From Dromiciops gliroides (lineage: Eukaryota > Chordata > Mammalia > Microbiotheria > Microbiotheriidae), in NCBI RefSeq assembly GCF_019393635.1, contig NC_057866.1, positions 169,489,403 through 169,553,402 of the forward strand: 64,000 nt of DNA. Direction: 5' to 3'. This document shows positions 1 through 10,570 of the stretch, piece after piece. A model generated the notes under the pieces. That model made no database searches and was not told where the DNA came from. It saw only the letters and a list, made by a program, of their open reading frames with translations. Within the stretch, counting starts at the first letter, position 1, and the number at the start of each line of letters is the position of its first letter. The translations under genes were made by a program, and so were the position numbers.

Positions 1-200
1 TATGGATTTGAGTCAGATTAAACTCTGAGGATGGGGTCTGGAAGGTACCCAGCCCTGCCCCAGTATAGTTCATTTAGAAGTTTATTGCTTGTCAAATTCT
101 CACTGTCTCCTTTAAGTTTTATTGCCAATTAACAGTATTTTTACTTCTGCTCAGTCTCCCCACTTGTCAGCTACATATTAGTTTTGTCTGCAATCCATCA
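1..200. other. Unassigned sequence
   Basis: I see no open reading frame, repeat signature or regulatory element that I can support here. Confidence 0.4.
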
Positions 201-881
201 TGTGTCAGAACCCCAGTCAGTGGGTCAGGGAGTTAGCCCACCAATTCAATACTCAGGACTCAAGAAAAAAGGACGGGACTCGGCACAGGATGCAGCAATT
301 GAGTTGAGACCAGATGTTAAGTGACATGTCTCTTTTTCTCAGAGCAGAATCACCTTGGCCCTGGGGTCCCAACAATGGATTATTCTTTTCTTCCCAACAT
401 AACCGAAGATAAATTTTAACCCTGTCATCCTTAACAATGATGAAGCACCTGAGTGACTCTTCCTGTTATTCAGGTTGAATATCTTTAGAGACAGGGGCCA
501 GGAGAGGGGAGTCAGTGGGAACTGTGAGATCTGAAACATCTGACTGTCACTCCCCTGTTTCCTCTTCCTTTGGTTTGACTTTGTTCCCCCTCCCCTTTTC
601 CCCCTTGCTCCTGGAACACGTATGCATGTCTCCATACATTGATCACAAGCTGAACATGCACCCTGGGTGAGACAGGATTGGATGTTAGATTGTGAGCTCG
701 ACCTAGTGTGCGTGGGGACTTCCCCTCTGACCAGCATTCCTATATAAGGTTAAGGAATGTATTGGCTGGCGCGGTTCAGGAATTGAACTTGCCCATTCCT
801 ACGGGAATGTAATAAATCTGTCTCTGCTTGACTTGGTGGTCTCGAGTTATTTGGGTAAACTGAGGCAGTTTGCTCCATACA
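201..881 (+). mobile_element. LTR-like block (probable endogenous retrovirus solo LTR)
   Basis: The block opens with TGTGTCAGAACCCC, has a TATA box (TATATAAGG, 741-749) and a polyadenylation hexamer AATAAA at 811-816, about 70 bp further on. It is followed by a T/G-rich U5-like segment ending near TACA at 881. That order is the usual U3-R-U5 layout. No primer-binding site or gag-like coding follows, so this would be a solo LTR. Both outer boundaries are uncertain and no target duplication was found. Confidence 0.5.
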
Positions 882-952
882 ATAGGAAGGGATGGGATCA
901 AGGGCACAGGATTGGCAAGGAAGAGAATCACTTCTTTGTCGGAGATTGGAAG

Positions 953-1253
953 TTGTTGTTTGTCCTTTGTTCTTGAAGAGGCCCATGACATCAGGGTGAT
1001 GTTATGACTTGCACTGAATTAGATTTAATTGAGGGAGGGGTGTGCAAGGTCACCAATCTCCCTCTCTCCTCCAGAGCCATCTGGGTCCAGTGGCAAGTAA
1101 AACAACTGGAGAAGACCCCAAATGTTTAAGGCAATTGAGGTTAAGTGACTTGCCCAGGGTCACACAACTAGTATGTGTCTGAGGTGAGATTTGAACTCAA
1201 GTCCTACTAACTTCTGGACTAGTGCTCTATCTACTGTACCACCTAGCTGCCCT
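953..1253 (-). mobile_element. Long tRNA-headed SINE, CATGACATCAGG-body type
   Basis: Read on the minus strand it starts with the GGGCAGCTAGGTGG head and the GTTCAAATC-type B box. A distinct body follows, containing (plus strand) CATGACATCAGGGTGATG and GAGCCATCTGGGTCCAGTGG. Partial relatives with the same body lie at 24965, 26571 and 52985, so this is a dispersed family separate from the short SINE. Confidence 0.75.
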
Positions 1254-2690
1254 CAGAGACTGGAGGAAAGGAGGAGAGACTGGAACATAATATCAAGGAG
1301 TTTTTCAGATGAAGAGAGAAGGAGGAAGAAGGGAGAAGAAGGAATTCACATCAAATGACTTCAATTATTTCAGTAAAGTAAAAGCAAGGTTCCTCAATTG
1401 AATGAAAGGGGGATGTGAGGAGGGAAGAAAAGGTTTGGAATAAATTTTGTGGGGAGTAAGAAAGGGATTCAATTAGGGAAGAATAAAAGGAATGCTTTGC
1501 TATAGTGAGAGCCCAGTTGAGGTTGGGTAACATGAATTTCTAATGTACCTAGTCAGCACAGTGATGGGATTTCCTTCAATTTTATTTAGCAGCTCATGAA
1601 AATGAGTAGAGGAGGCAGAGGATGGAAATATTCTAGGCCTGAGGTTTGGCAAGAGAAGAGCATTGGGAGTACAAGGGGATAAGAAATTCAAGAGTAGAAG
1701 ACAATATGGAATTGAAATGGCTAACTACAGAATTGAGTAGGGAGAGAAAGACCTATGAAGTGAGAGCAACAGTAATAGACTGAGAAAGTACTGAGGGGGA
1801 GAGAAAATGGAAGTCTCAATGAAGGCAAAGAATGGGTACAGAAGACATGAAGAGAGGTAGAGTAATAGGAGGTTGTAGAAAGATAAAGCATGCAGGAATT
1901 TCTAATTAAGAAAGTGGACCTTGGGGCAGCTAGGTGGCACAGTGGATAAAGCACTGGCCCTGGATTCAGGAGGACCTGAGTTCAAATCTGACCTCAGACA
2001 CTTGACATACTTACTAGCTATGTGACCCTGGGCAAGTCACTTAACTCTTATTGCCCTGCAAAAAAAAAAGAGAGAGAAAGAGAAAAAGAAAAAAAGAAAG
2101 TGGACCTTGTGGGGGTAATGGGAAGATGTAACACATGGCCATCCCTATGTGCACTAGAGGTAGAGTGAAAGAATATGTCATGAGATTTAAGAAGACTGAG
2201 GAATGGGGAGGTGAGGGAATATTAGGGAGCATCTATATGGATAGCAGATTCGCCTAGTACAAAGGTAGCAGTTAGCTAAGTGAGGAAGATAGTGATTTAG
2301 GTACTGAATGCCTGGAAGAAGGAGAGGTAGGGGTCAGTATACTATAGTTACCATAATTTAGATTGGATGGAGCTGGAGTAACACAAGAGCATACTGGGAA
2401 GACATGCTCCAGCCTTCTTCAGGATAAGCTCATCACCTGGAAATCTCATTATCACTGTGACAGACCCAACTTCGATGCTCAACACCTTCTCTAATGGGTG
2501 GGGTGTAGGAAGGGAGGGGATTAAATTTTCCCCAAAGCCTTCCTTTATAAAGGGCTAGGAACTTTCCAGGTAACTCTTTGTTTTTCTATCAGCTATTCTG
2601 CTTGATTTCAACTCCATGAACATTGCACATAGCCTGCCCCACCCCACCCAAGCCAGGTACCCTTTGGCGGCCCCCTTCCCTGTTCAGTGT
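1254..2690 (-). repeat. Degenerate A/G-rich stretch, possibly antisense LINE
   Basis: Purine-rich sequence with many GAGAG/GGAAG runs but no intact frame. Its texture resembles the antisense L2 fragments elsewhere in the window, but I cannot anchor it to a specific part of the element. It is interrupted by the SINE at 1923-2093. A TATA-like TTTATAAAGG near 2545 has no other support. Confidence 0.25.
1923..2093 (+). mobile_element. Short tRNA-derived SINE (WSINE1-like)
   Basis: It has the head GGGGCAGCTAGGTGGCACAG, a GTTCAAATC B box, the CTGGGCAAGTCACTTAA end and an A/G-rich tail. It is flanked by a perfect 15 bp duplication AAGAAAGTGGACCTT at 1908-1922 and 2094-2108, which fixes both ends and shows insertion by target-primed reverse transcription. 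Confidence 0.92.
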
Positions 2691-2699
2691 ATTATCTTC

Positions 2700-2810
2700 C
2701 TCTGTTAGATTGTAAGCTCCATGAGGATAAGGACTCTTTTTTTTTGTTGTTTATGTCCCCAGGGTTTATCACAGTGTCTGGCACTTAATAAATGTTCATT
2801 GACTATATAT
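2700..2810 (+). mobile_element. L2-type LINE 3' end
   Basis: Diagnostic L2 3' UTR wording is present: TTAGATTGTAAGCTCC, then a T-rich stretch, then GTCCCCAGGG, CAGTGTCTGGCAC and TTAATAAATGTTCATTGA. Only the last 110 bp or so remain. Confidence 0.8.
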
Positions 2811-2814
2811 TGAC

Positions 2815-3660
2815 TATTGACTTTAAGTTCCAAAGAGAAGAGAAGGCTTTTTATCTTAGAGGCTATGGGGAATCAGGAAAGCTTGAGGAGAGAAGTGATA
2901 CATGGTCAGAGCTGTGCTTTAGGAATATCAATATGGCATTTGTCTGGAGGATAGATTGGAAAGGGAGAGAGATGAGTTCTGAATATGTCATATGCATAGA
3001 GATGATAGCTGAACCCACCAAAGTTCATGAGATCACAGAGAGAGTGGTGGTAGAGAGTAAAGAAAAAAGGGCCTAGGACAGTGAGACACCCAGGCAGATA
3101 CTCAATAAATGCTCAATAAATTGAAGATATGGTAGTGACCTCAGTTTAGTTCAAGAGACAAGACTAAAGCATGGGAAATATAGCATATAATTAAGTGCTA
3201 AACTGTGTGTTCTAAATCATATGTACTCTGCTTTTAGAAGGGAAGGAGATGATAAGGACTGGGGTGATGGTGAAAAGCTTCATGGCACTTGGGGGAGTAT
3301 GTATTATCTTGGGTAGCATTTGGATTGGCAGAGGGGACAAAGGGATGACAGGGAAAAGAATAAGCACAGCCTAATTGGCTATGAGGACATGGGCCTAAAT
3401 CCATCAAAGGGTACCTCCTGGAGAGTCAATGGGAAGAAAAGTTGAAAGTAAGGTGCAAACAGTTTATATAGAGAGTCCTTAAAATGGCATTTAGATTCAA
3501 TGCAGTAGGAATTAGAGAGCCATTGAATGTTTTTCAGTTAGTGAACAACCCTAATGGAAATAGTAATTTAGGGAGAGCCTTGCTGTGTGCAAGATGGATA
3601 GGCAGGAGAAGGCCTAGAAGTCAGAGGGATCAGCTCCCAGAGTAGTTACCATAGAAATCT
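2815..3660 (-). mobile_element. Antisense L2-type LINE fragments
   Basis: Plus-strand segments such as ACATGGTCAGAGCTGTGCTT, followed by a GGAGGATAGATTGGAAAGGG segment, and the related block near 3470-3660 match the antisense of the L2 ORF2 3' region. The 94-codon frame across 2792-3076 lies inside this and is not a gene. Confidence 0.5.
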
Positions 3661-3689
3661 TGGTGTTGGGGGACAAAGATCTGACTTGT

Positions 3690-4090
3690 AAAACCCGGCA
3701 GGGAAGCAAACCAGCGTGGCATCAATACATGCCAAACCAAGACATTGGGTAAGGGCCCTACTCCTCTCTGTCCTTACCCCTGTTGTTTCATGATGCTCAT
3801 ATGTCCTGCAGATCACAGCCACAAAAAGTATCCTTTACTATGAGTTAGCTGAGAAGTCTGATGGATGGAATCATTGCATAGGACATCTAGATCATGGTCT
3901 TTTCATCTGTAATTACAGCAGAGCACCGTAATCAGGTCAAACCCAAACCCCAGTTTAGCCTCACACAAGCTATGTATTATGTTGCTGTATCAATATACAG
4001 AACCAAGAGAATGAGAGGTTCCACTTACATCATTCAAAGCTGATACAGTGAGAACTTAGATGTTCTCTCTGTGGTAGATCATTGTCTCTC
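3690..4090. other. Non-repeat sequence, no gene seen
   Basis: Mixed-composition unique sequence without a recognised repeat or splice-bounded frame. It could be ordinary ancient intergenic DNA. Confidence 0.3.
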
Positions 4091-4264
4091 AGGAACTTCA
4101 TGCCTGGTGGTCATTGTATTGACAGACAATACCAAGGGATATGTAGTGGGGGGAGAGAAGAGGAGGAGTGAAGACACACGCAGCACTTCTTATTTTTCCA
4201 GCATCTTTCCCAGATAAGCACTTGATTATATGTGTCATTATCTGGCACAGTTCCATAACTGTTT

Positions 4265-4470
4265 CACATGGATATCTTACACATGAGACTATGAGCTTCT
4301 TAGGAGCAGAGACTATCCCCCCTTTCTTTGTATCCCCAGTGCTTAATACAGTGATGGGAACCTGGTAGGTGCTTGATAAATGTTTATTGACTTGACTTGG
4401 ATCAGTCTTTCTTTCCAACTGGACTGTGAGTTCCTTGAGGGCTCCCTTGTCATGATCAATAAAGACTTTG
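4265..4470 (+). mobile_element. Two adjoining L2 3' ends
   Basis: The first copy reads ATGAGCTTCTTAGGAGCAGA to GTGCTTGATAAATGTTTATT. A second, shorter one begins CTGTGAGTTCCTTGAGGG and ends near ATCAATAAAGAC. Confidence 0.7.
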
Positions 4471-4634
4471 TTAATTGACTGATAAAGCTTCATAGTGCCA
4501 CAATTTTCTCCTCTGACCCTTCTCCCCCAAAACGTCATCCTTCCTCAGGCATCCATCCAGCCATCCATTCTCACTTTGGTTACCAAAGCACAGGACAACT
4601 CATTAAATTAGTATTCTCATTTGTAAAATGTGAT

Positions 4635-4830
4635 TTGTAAAATTGATTTAGAGCTGGAAGATCACTCAAGATCACTTGTCACAATCAATCCTCATTTCAT
4701 TGATGAGGGAAGTGAATTGTAGGTCACAAAGGCAGTTGTTAGCCGTGGTAGGATTTGAACTCAGGGTCTTTGATTCAACATTCAGAGGTCTTTCCAATGC
4801 CGCATACTACAGGCCTAATGTCTTTGAACC
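4635..4830 (-). mobile_element. MIR-related ancient SINE fragment
   Basis: GAGCTGGAAGATCA, TTGATGAGGGAAGTGAATTG and GGATTTGAACTCAGGG in order match the antisense layout of old MIR-type elements. It is strongly diverged. Confidence 0.5.
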
Positions 4831-5080
4831 TCCCATCCAGTTGGAAGCTGCCATGGATCTTTCATGAGTCTATGTGGTTCACTGACCCCAGAGATGACTG
4901 ACTTTCTGTGGGAAAAGCATGGATCCCTGGAAAGAACACTAAAAAATGGAAGCTTTTGTTTGAGTCCCCCCTCTATGGCTTAATATTTGTGTAGTTATGA
5001 GCAAGCTCCACACCTTTCTGTTCCTCAGATTCTTTGACAGGGAAATGATGATAATAATGAATAATGTATATATTAGCCAA

Positions 5081-5320
5081 GGGCAGCTGGGTGGCACAGT
5101 GGACAGAGCGCTGGGCTTGGAACCCAGAAGATTCATCTTCATGAGTTCAATTCTGGTTTAAGATATTAGCTGTGTGATCCTAGGCAAGTTCATCAACCTT
5201 TTTTGCCTCAGTACCTCATCTGGAAAATGAACTAGAGAAGGAAATGGCAAACCATTCCAGGATCTTTGCCAAGAAAACCCCAAATGGGATCACAAAGAGT
5301 TGGACACCATCAAGCAACAT
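5081..5320 (+). mobile_element. tRNA-headed SINE with RTE/BovB-like tail (MAR1-like)
   Basis: The head is GGGCAGCTGGGTGGCACAGT. The second half reads GAGAAGGAAATGGCAAACCA, TTTGCCAAGAAAACCCCAAA and CACAAAGAGTTGGACACC, the 3' tail shared with RTE/BovB LINEs. Sister copies lie at 5841, 15484, 21008, 33208, 34600 and 62091. Confidence 0.85.
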
Positions 5321-5840
5321 TTATTACCCACCTTACAAGACAGATGTGAGGAAAGAACTTTGTAAAGGGTTGTATAAATATCAAGTATGACTAAAGAGAA
5401 CACATATTTGATGGATTTGACCTATTTTCATTAGCTCTCATCCCATATCCCTCCTCCCTCTTGTGGCTCAACTCATTCAGAAATCAATCTATAATCGGTG
5501 GCTCCCCTTCCTTTTCTCTTCCTTTCTTCTTGACTCTGAAGTCCGGCTTCTCACCAAAACTGTTCTCTCCAAAGTTACCAAAAAATCTCTGAATCGCCAA
5601 ATGAAAAGGCCTCTGAACAATCCTCACCCTTGATATCTCCCTAGCTTCTTACACCGTCCATCACTTTCTTAATAGTCTTTCCTTTCTATGTTTTCAGGGC
5701 ACTATTCTTTCAGCTCTCCTCCTAGCTATCTAATTACTCCTTCTCAGTATGTTTTCCTGGATCTTCATACAGGTCATGTTTGTTAACTTGGGGTATTATC
5801 CAAGGCTGGGTCCTATTTTATTCTCCATTGAATGCTATTT

Positions 5841-6090
5841 GGCCAGGTGGCACAGTGGATAGAGTGCTGGGTCCAAAGTCAGGAAGACTCATCTTCATAA
5901 GTTCAAATCTAGCCTCAGATGCTTACTAGCTGTGTGACCCTGGGCAAGTCACTTAACCCTATTGGCATTCATTTCCTGTAAAATGAGCTGGAGAAGGAAA
6001 TGACAAATCACTCCAGCATCTTTGCCAAGAAAATCCCAAATAGGATCACAAAAAATTAGACATGAGTGAAACTACTGAACAACAATAGCA
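5841..6090 (+). mobile_element. RTE-tailed SINE inserted in L2
   Basis: Head GGCCAGGTGGCACAGTGGAT, B box GTTCAAATC and tail GAGAAGGAAATGACAAATCA to CTGAACAACAATAG. L2 sequence resumes on its far side. Confidence 0.85.
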
Positions 6091-6214
6091 AAATAATTTC
6101 ATCAGTTCCCATGGATTGAATAATCATCTTTATGCAAATGATTCTCAAATTGATTTATGCAGCCCTAACTTCTCTCCTGAACTCTAGATGGCAATTCCAA
6201 TTGCCTAGAGAATA

Positions 6215-6445
6215 TGTTCAATTGGTTGTCCAGTGGTATGGTGGATAAAGTGCTAGACCAGGGGTTAAGAAGACCTTAGTTCAAATCCAACCTCAGACAC
6301 TAGCTACCTGTATAACCCTAGGCAAGTCACTTATCCTTTGTGTGCCTATTTCCTCATATATAAAATGGAGACCATATGATTGTTGCATCGAATGACATGG
6401 TTTTTGTAAAGTGCTTGGCAATCCTTCAAATACCATATAAATTCT
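6215..6445 (+). mobile_element. MIR-like SINE inserted in L2
   Basis: The order is a diverged tRNA-like head (GGTATGGTGGATAAAGTGCT), GTTCAAATC, GGCAAGTCACTTATCC, a TATAAAATGGAGA-type core and AAAGTGCTTGGCAATCCTTC. The L2 continues after it. Confidence 0.7.
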
Positions 6446-7344
6446 AGTCATTATAATGTCCTGTAGATATCTTAAAATGTACATAGCTCATTTTTCCTCT
6501 TACATGCTCCCTTACTCCTAACTTCCCTGTCATGGTGGGAGGCATTATCTTCCCAGTTACCCAGGTTCACAAACTAGGTACCATGCTCAACTTCTTACTC
6601 ACTCTCATTGCTTGCATCCAAACTGTTGCTATAGTCTGGTCATTTACCCTTCATAACACCTCTTGCACACTTCCCTTTCTCTCCTCTGACAGTCACCACC
6701 CTGGTGTTGGCTCCCATCACTTCATACTTTTCATAGCCCGCTGGTTGATCACTGTGCCTTGAGTCTCTCCACACTCATCTTCCAAACAGAGCCTCCTAAA
6801 GCAGATCAATGACCACATCAGACACACCCTTCACCATTCAATAAACATCAGTGGCTCCAGGTTCAAGCATAAAATCCTTTGTTTGACTTTTAAAGCCCTT
6901 TATAATCTGACACCTTCCTACTTCTCTAATCTTCTTTACACCTTACTCATTACCCTGTTCCCCTCACCATATCTTCTTCAATTCAGTGACCCTGACCTCC
7001 ATGTTGTTCCTCACACAAGATGCTCCATCTCCCAACTATGTAAGCACACTGGCTGTCCCCTGTGCCTGGTGTTCTTTCCCGCCTCAACTCGATCTCCTGG
7101 CTTCTCTGGTTTCCTTCCCAGCTAAAAGCTCACCTTCTGCAAGAAGACTTTCCTAATCTCCTATCATTTTAGCTCTTTCTCTCTTCACTTTGTCCCATAA
7201 ACATTTTGTTTATACATAGTTGTTTGCATGTTGCCTCCTCTGTTAGATTGTGAGTTCCTTAAGAACATCAAATGATTTTTGCTTCTTTGTATCCCCAGTC
7301 CTTAGCACACTGCCTGACACATAGCAAATGCTTAATAAATCCTA

Positions 7345-7645
7345 GTTGACTCATTGGCATGGGTTCAAATTTCAGCTTTGCCTTTTACTACCTCTGTGAC
7401 CTTAGGCAAGTCATGTCGGCTCTGTGAGCCTTATTTTCCCCATCTGTAAAATGAAGAGGTGAGACTGGCTGATTTTCTAAGGTCCTTTTTAGCTCTAAAA
7501 GTTTGATCCTCTGAGCATTCTAGAATTGTGGCCACATTCCTGCATCCAGTGGTATTTTTATGAATGTCTCTAGCTATTGGAAGGATGGACTGGATGGCTT
7601 CAAAAGGTCCCTTCCAGCCCTCCGATCCTCGATTATAGGAATGTT
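7345..7645 (+). mobile_element. MIR fragment followed by L3/CR1-like 3' end
   Basis: 7345-7500 carries GGTTCAAATTTCAGC, TTAGGCAAGTCATG and CATCTGTAAAATGAAGAGG (MIR). 7530-7640 carries TGGATGGCTTCAAAAGGTCC and CTTCCAGCCCTCCGATCCT, the usual end of CR1/L3 elements. Confidence 0.55.
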
Positions 7646-7659
7646 TTAACTTTGGACTC

Positions 7660-8600
7660 GTGATCTGGCAGAGCTGATCATTTTTCAATTGTCTCCCTTA
7701 CATATTTAAAAGATGTCATAAAAAATAATGAAAAAAAGAAGGGTCATGTCTCAAACCTGAGTTTATAGAGGTTTTGCACGTTTACTTAAAGCCATTCCAG
7801 ATTCTACCTCATTTCCAAATGATTTTGCGACTGGTTTTATTTTTATGCCTTTTCCTTATTTTGGATCATTGCGATATATTTTATGGGTCAGCATCAAACA
7901 ATAAGACTGAGGCATTTAGGGGACTATTGTCCAAAGTCATTGATTGCCAGGATACACAATTGTTATCATTCTCAGCTAATGTTATGTTCATAATGTTAAT
8001 GCAACATTTGGGTTGGGGTTGTGGATGCACCGCGACTGTAAGAATGCAAAGACAAAAGTTCCACCCGAGAAAGAGAAGGGGCTGGCCACAGCTTAATCAT
8101 GTCATTCTTTTGTACTACCTCTTTTCTTTGCTAGCACACACTTCAGGGACCCCTAAGCCTTGAGATGCATATCAAGAGCTGGAGGCTTTCAAGAACTCTG
8201 CCTTTGTCTAAAGCTGTTGCTGCATTTATATCTGTGGCAGAAGGGACAGGAGCCCAATGAGAGTGAAATGTTATCCAGTTAATACTTCCTTGCCATACCT
8301 GGAGCATTCAGTCAACTGAGTGTAAAAAACAATAAAACCACTGCCAACAACCCGGCACTGGTCATTTTTCTAATAGGTTAATTTCATTTTCCATAGAGTT
8401 TACTTGCTGCCCTATCCCAGCCTAACAAACTTTATTTACACATGCATTGATGAAAATCCTTATTGGCTATGTAGGGCTAGTCCTAGGCAAAATGGAGAAG
8501 CAGGCCATTTGTCCTTCTTATACTTATAAAATGCTAATTTTCATTTTACTTGTGTGTGTATGTGTGTATTTATAAGCCTTACCTTAAGCTCATATTGCAA
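7660..8600. other. Long non-repeat stretch, candidate conserved non-coding DNA
   Basis: About 900 bp with balanced composition and no recognisable repeat. It holds AT-rich homeodomain- and SOX-like words (AACAATAA, TTAATG, ACAATTGTTATC). A 129-codon open frame at 7774-8163 has no domain, no splice context and biased hydrophobic composition, so I do not call it a gene. A regulatory role is inferred only from the lack of repeats. Confidence 0.3.
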
Positions 8601-8613
8601 ACCATCTTCAACC

Positions 8614-8885
8614 ACGGGGCAGCTAGATGGCACAATTGAGTGGGTCTGGAGTTAATAAGATCTGAAATCAAATTCAACCTCAGACATTCACTAGCTGTGT
8701 CATCTTGGGGAAGTCACTTACCCTTTGTCTGACTCAGTTTCCTCATCTGAAAAATGGGGATAAAAAGAACACTGACTTTCCAGGATTGTTGTGAGGATCA
8801 AATGAAATAATAATTGTAAAGTACTTAGCACTGTGCCTGGCACATAGTAAGAGCTATATAAATGTTAGCGATTATTATATTTAAC
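8614..8885 (+). mobile_element. MIR/THER1-like SINE, nearly full length
   Basis: GGGGCAGCTAGATGGCACAA head, then CATTCACTAGCTGTGT, GACTCAGTTTCCTCATCTG, GAGGATCAAATGAAATAATA and the L2-like end TGCCTGGCACATAGTAAG. This is the full MIR layout. Confidence 0.75.
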
Positions 8886-8889
8886 CCTA

Positions 8890-9650
8890 ACACACTGCCC
8901 TGTGTATGGTGGATGTCAGACAAATGAATGCATCAGTCAATCAATGCCTTCACTTTCCCTTACCACTGCTCTTTACCCCTTCTCTGACTGCAACACCCTA
9001 GACAGTTCTCCTTGGCAACTCCTTAAACTTCAAAATAAGTTGTCCTACTGCCAACAAGGTGTCTTCTAAACTGAGTCACAACAAAGTATCAATGACTGAT
9101 CTGATCAGACCTACTTACTGACCTTGGAGCATTTGCAATGAAAGGAGGACACCAGCAAAATCTCCTACTTTATATCAAAAGAATTGAATTCCCACTAATG
9201 GGTGGGATCCTGGCCAGTGGGCCAATCTCTTCCAATCATCATTGTGTAATGGAAATAGCCTTGGGGATGGGTAGACCTGGTAATTAGCTTTGACAACTCC
9301 TTGTGTGGTCTTCAACAAATAACTTGCTCTTTCTGGCTTTCTTTTTCTCATCTTTAACATGTGGGACTGGCTGTAGATAAATCTCCACAGTCTTTCCCAT
9401 CTTTAAATTTCTATGACTTTATAGCCTATTTGGTGACTGTCTATTACTAAGGATGGCTTTGTTGCTATGGATACACAGATCATGACCTTGAACTTGCTTT
9501 CTTGTAGATGATGTCAACTTATTTTGTTGAAAGATACAGCAAAAGACCTCAAGGCACCATTATGTCTTTAGCAAATACAATAGATCACAAAGGAGAAGGA
9601 CTTTTTAAAATAAAGATTAAAAGTTCAGCTGAGTGATTTAGGTTGTTTTT
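8890..9650. other. Intergenic sequence with a weak MIR-like patch
   Basis: Mostly unassigned. About 9260-9420 retains a faint MIR order (GGTAATTAGCTTTGACAACT through TTTTCTCATCTTTAACATG). No gene signal. Confidence 0.3.
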
Positions 9651-9749
9651 CTTCTTCTTAAGGTTATTGGTTTTCATTGCCTGCCAGCAGCCATTTCATT
9701 ACAGGGGCACCGAGCAGAGTGGGAATAACATCAGGTTGGGTGAACTGAC

Positions 9750-9925
9750 TAGTTCTTTCATTCATCTGTTCATTCAATACCCTTTATCAATGATCTGCTC
9801 TATGGAGAGCAGTGGGGGAGGCACTGAGGGAGATATGAAGGTAAAAAGAAAGCCTCCTGCTCTCATGGAGCTTAAAGTCTATTTGGGGGATATGTTCATT
9901 CACAGAGCAATACAGCAAAAATTAT
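9750..9925 (-). mobile_element. Antisense L2 3' end
   Basis: TTCATTCAATACCCTTTATC followed by GCTCTCATGGAGCTTAAAGT and a GGGGGATATG segment reads as the reverse of an L2 3' end. Confidence 0.5.
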
Positions 9926-10135
9926 TATATTGGCAGAGAGGTGATAAAGTGAGTAGAGTACTGAATCTGGACTCAGGAAGTCCTGAGTTTGAATTCTGCC
10001 ACAGACATTGGATGAGGCACTTAACTTCATAGCCTCAGTTTCCCCATTTGTCAAATAGGGATAATAAATAGCAACAACTTCCGAGGGTTTCAGTAAGGAT
10101 CAGATGAGATAGATGTAAAACATCACATGAATGCT
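9926..10135 (+). mobile_element. MIR-like SINE
   Basis: GGCAGAGAGGTGATAAAGTG, GGACTCAGGAAGTCCTGAG, CTCAGTTTCCCCATTTGTCA and GGATCAGATGAGATAG occur in MIR order. Confidence 0.65.
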
Positions 10136-10234
10136 AGCTCTTAGACTGAGAGAAGTACAAAATTCTGTTAGGTCAAGAAGAGGGATGAGCCTCTACCAGC
10201 TGGGGACAATCTGGAAAGGCCTCTCTGACCTGGC

Positions 10235-10570
10235 AGTGATATAGTACTTTCTGATTTACAAAGTGCTTTGCATACATTATCCCATTTGATCCTCATGAAA
10301 ACCCTGTAAGGTTGACAATAATAATAATAATAATAATAATAATGATAATAATAATAATAATAATAGCAGCTGACATTTTTATTGCTCTTCAAGGTTTGCA
10401 AAGCACTTTATATACATCATCTCATTTGATCCTCACAACAACCCTGGGAGGTAGGCACTATTATTATCCCTACTTTATAGATGAAGCAACTGAGTTTTAG
10501 ATGTTGAATGACTTGCCTGGGGTCAAGTGGAAGGGCTGGGACTCAAACTCAGGTCCCCTGATGCAATTTG
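10235..10570 (-). repeat. Two partial MIR copies flanking an (ATA)n microsatellite
   Basis: CCCATTTGATCCTCATGAAA (near 10281) and CTCATTTGATCCTCACAACA (near 10421) are two copies of the same MIR core, about 140 bp apart. A tract of about 50 bp of ATA units (10315-10364) lies between them. The second copy continues through CTTGCCTGGGGTCAAG to GGGACTCAAACTCAGGTCC. Out-of-frame tyrosine- and isoleucine-run frames here are microsatellite translation. Confidence 0.65.

Larger units (their letters stand above)
5420..7350 (+). mobile_element. L2 LINE, long 3' portion, split by two SINE-type insertions
   Basis: This sense-orientation L2 runs from the ORF2 region (segments near 5700-5830 and 6100-6210) through CAAACAGAGCCTCCTAAAGC and CTTTATAATCTGACACCTTC to the 3' UTR. 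The UTR has TGTTAGATTGTGAGTTCCTT, TGTATCCCCAGTCCTTAGCA and CTTAATAAATCC. At about 1.45 kb without inserts it is the longest L2 here. The frame is broken throughout, so no protein is made. SINE-type copies at 5841-6090 and 6215-6445 interrupt it and are younger. Confidence 0.75.

Noticed and set aside
1923..2093. tRNA genes suggested by A-box and B-box words in the SINE heads
   Set aside because: The boxes belong to tRNA-derived SINEs with A tails and target duplications; no cloverleaf with an acceptor stem is formed.
4098..4538. 146-codon minus-strand frame
   Set aside because: Covers two L2 3' ends; the apparent protein is their antisense translation.
7774..8163. 129-codon plus-strand frame as a possible small membrane protein
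   Set aside because: No domain, no promoter or splice context, and no evidence of codon constraint; chance frame in AT-rich DNA.
9643..10032. 129-codon frame
   Set aside because: Its sequence is mostly an antisense L2 end and a MIR head.
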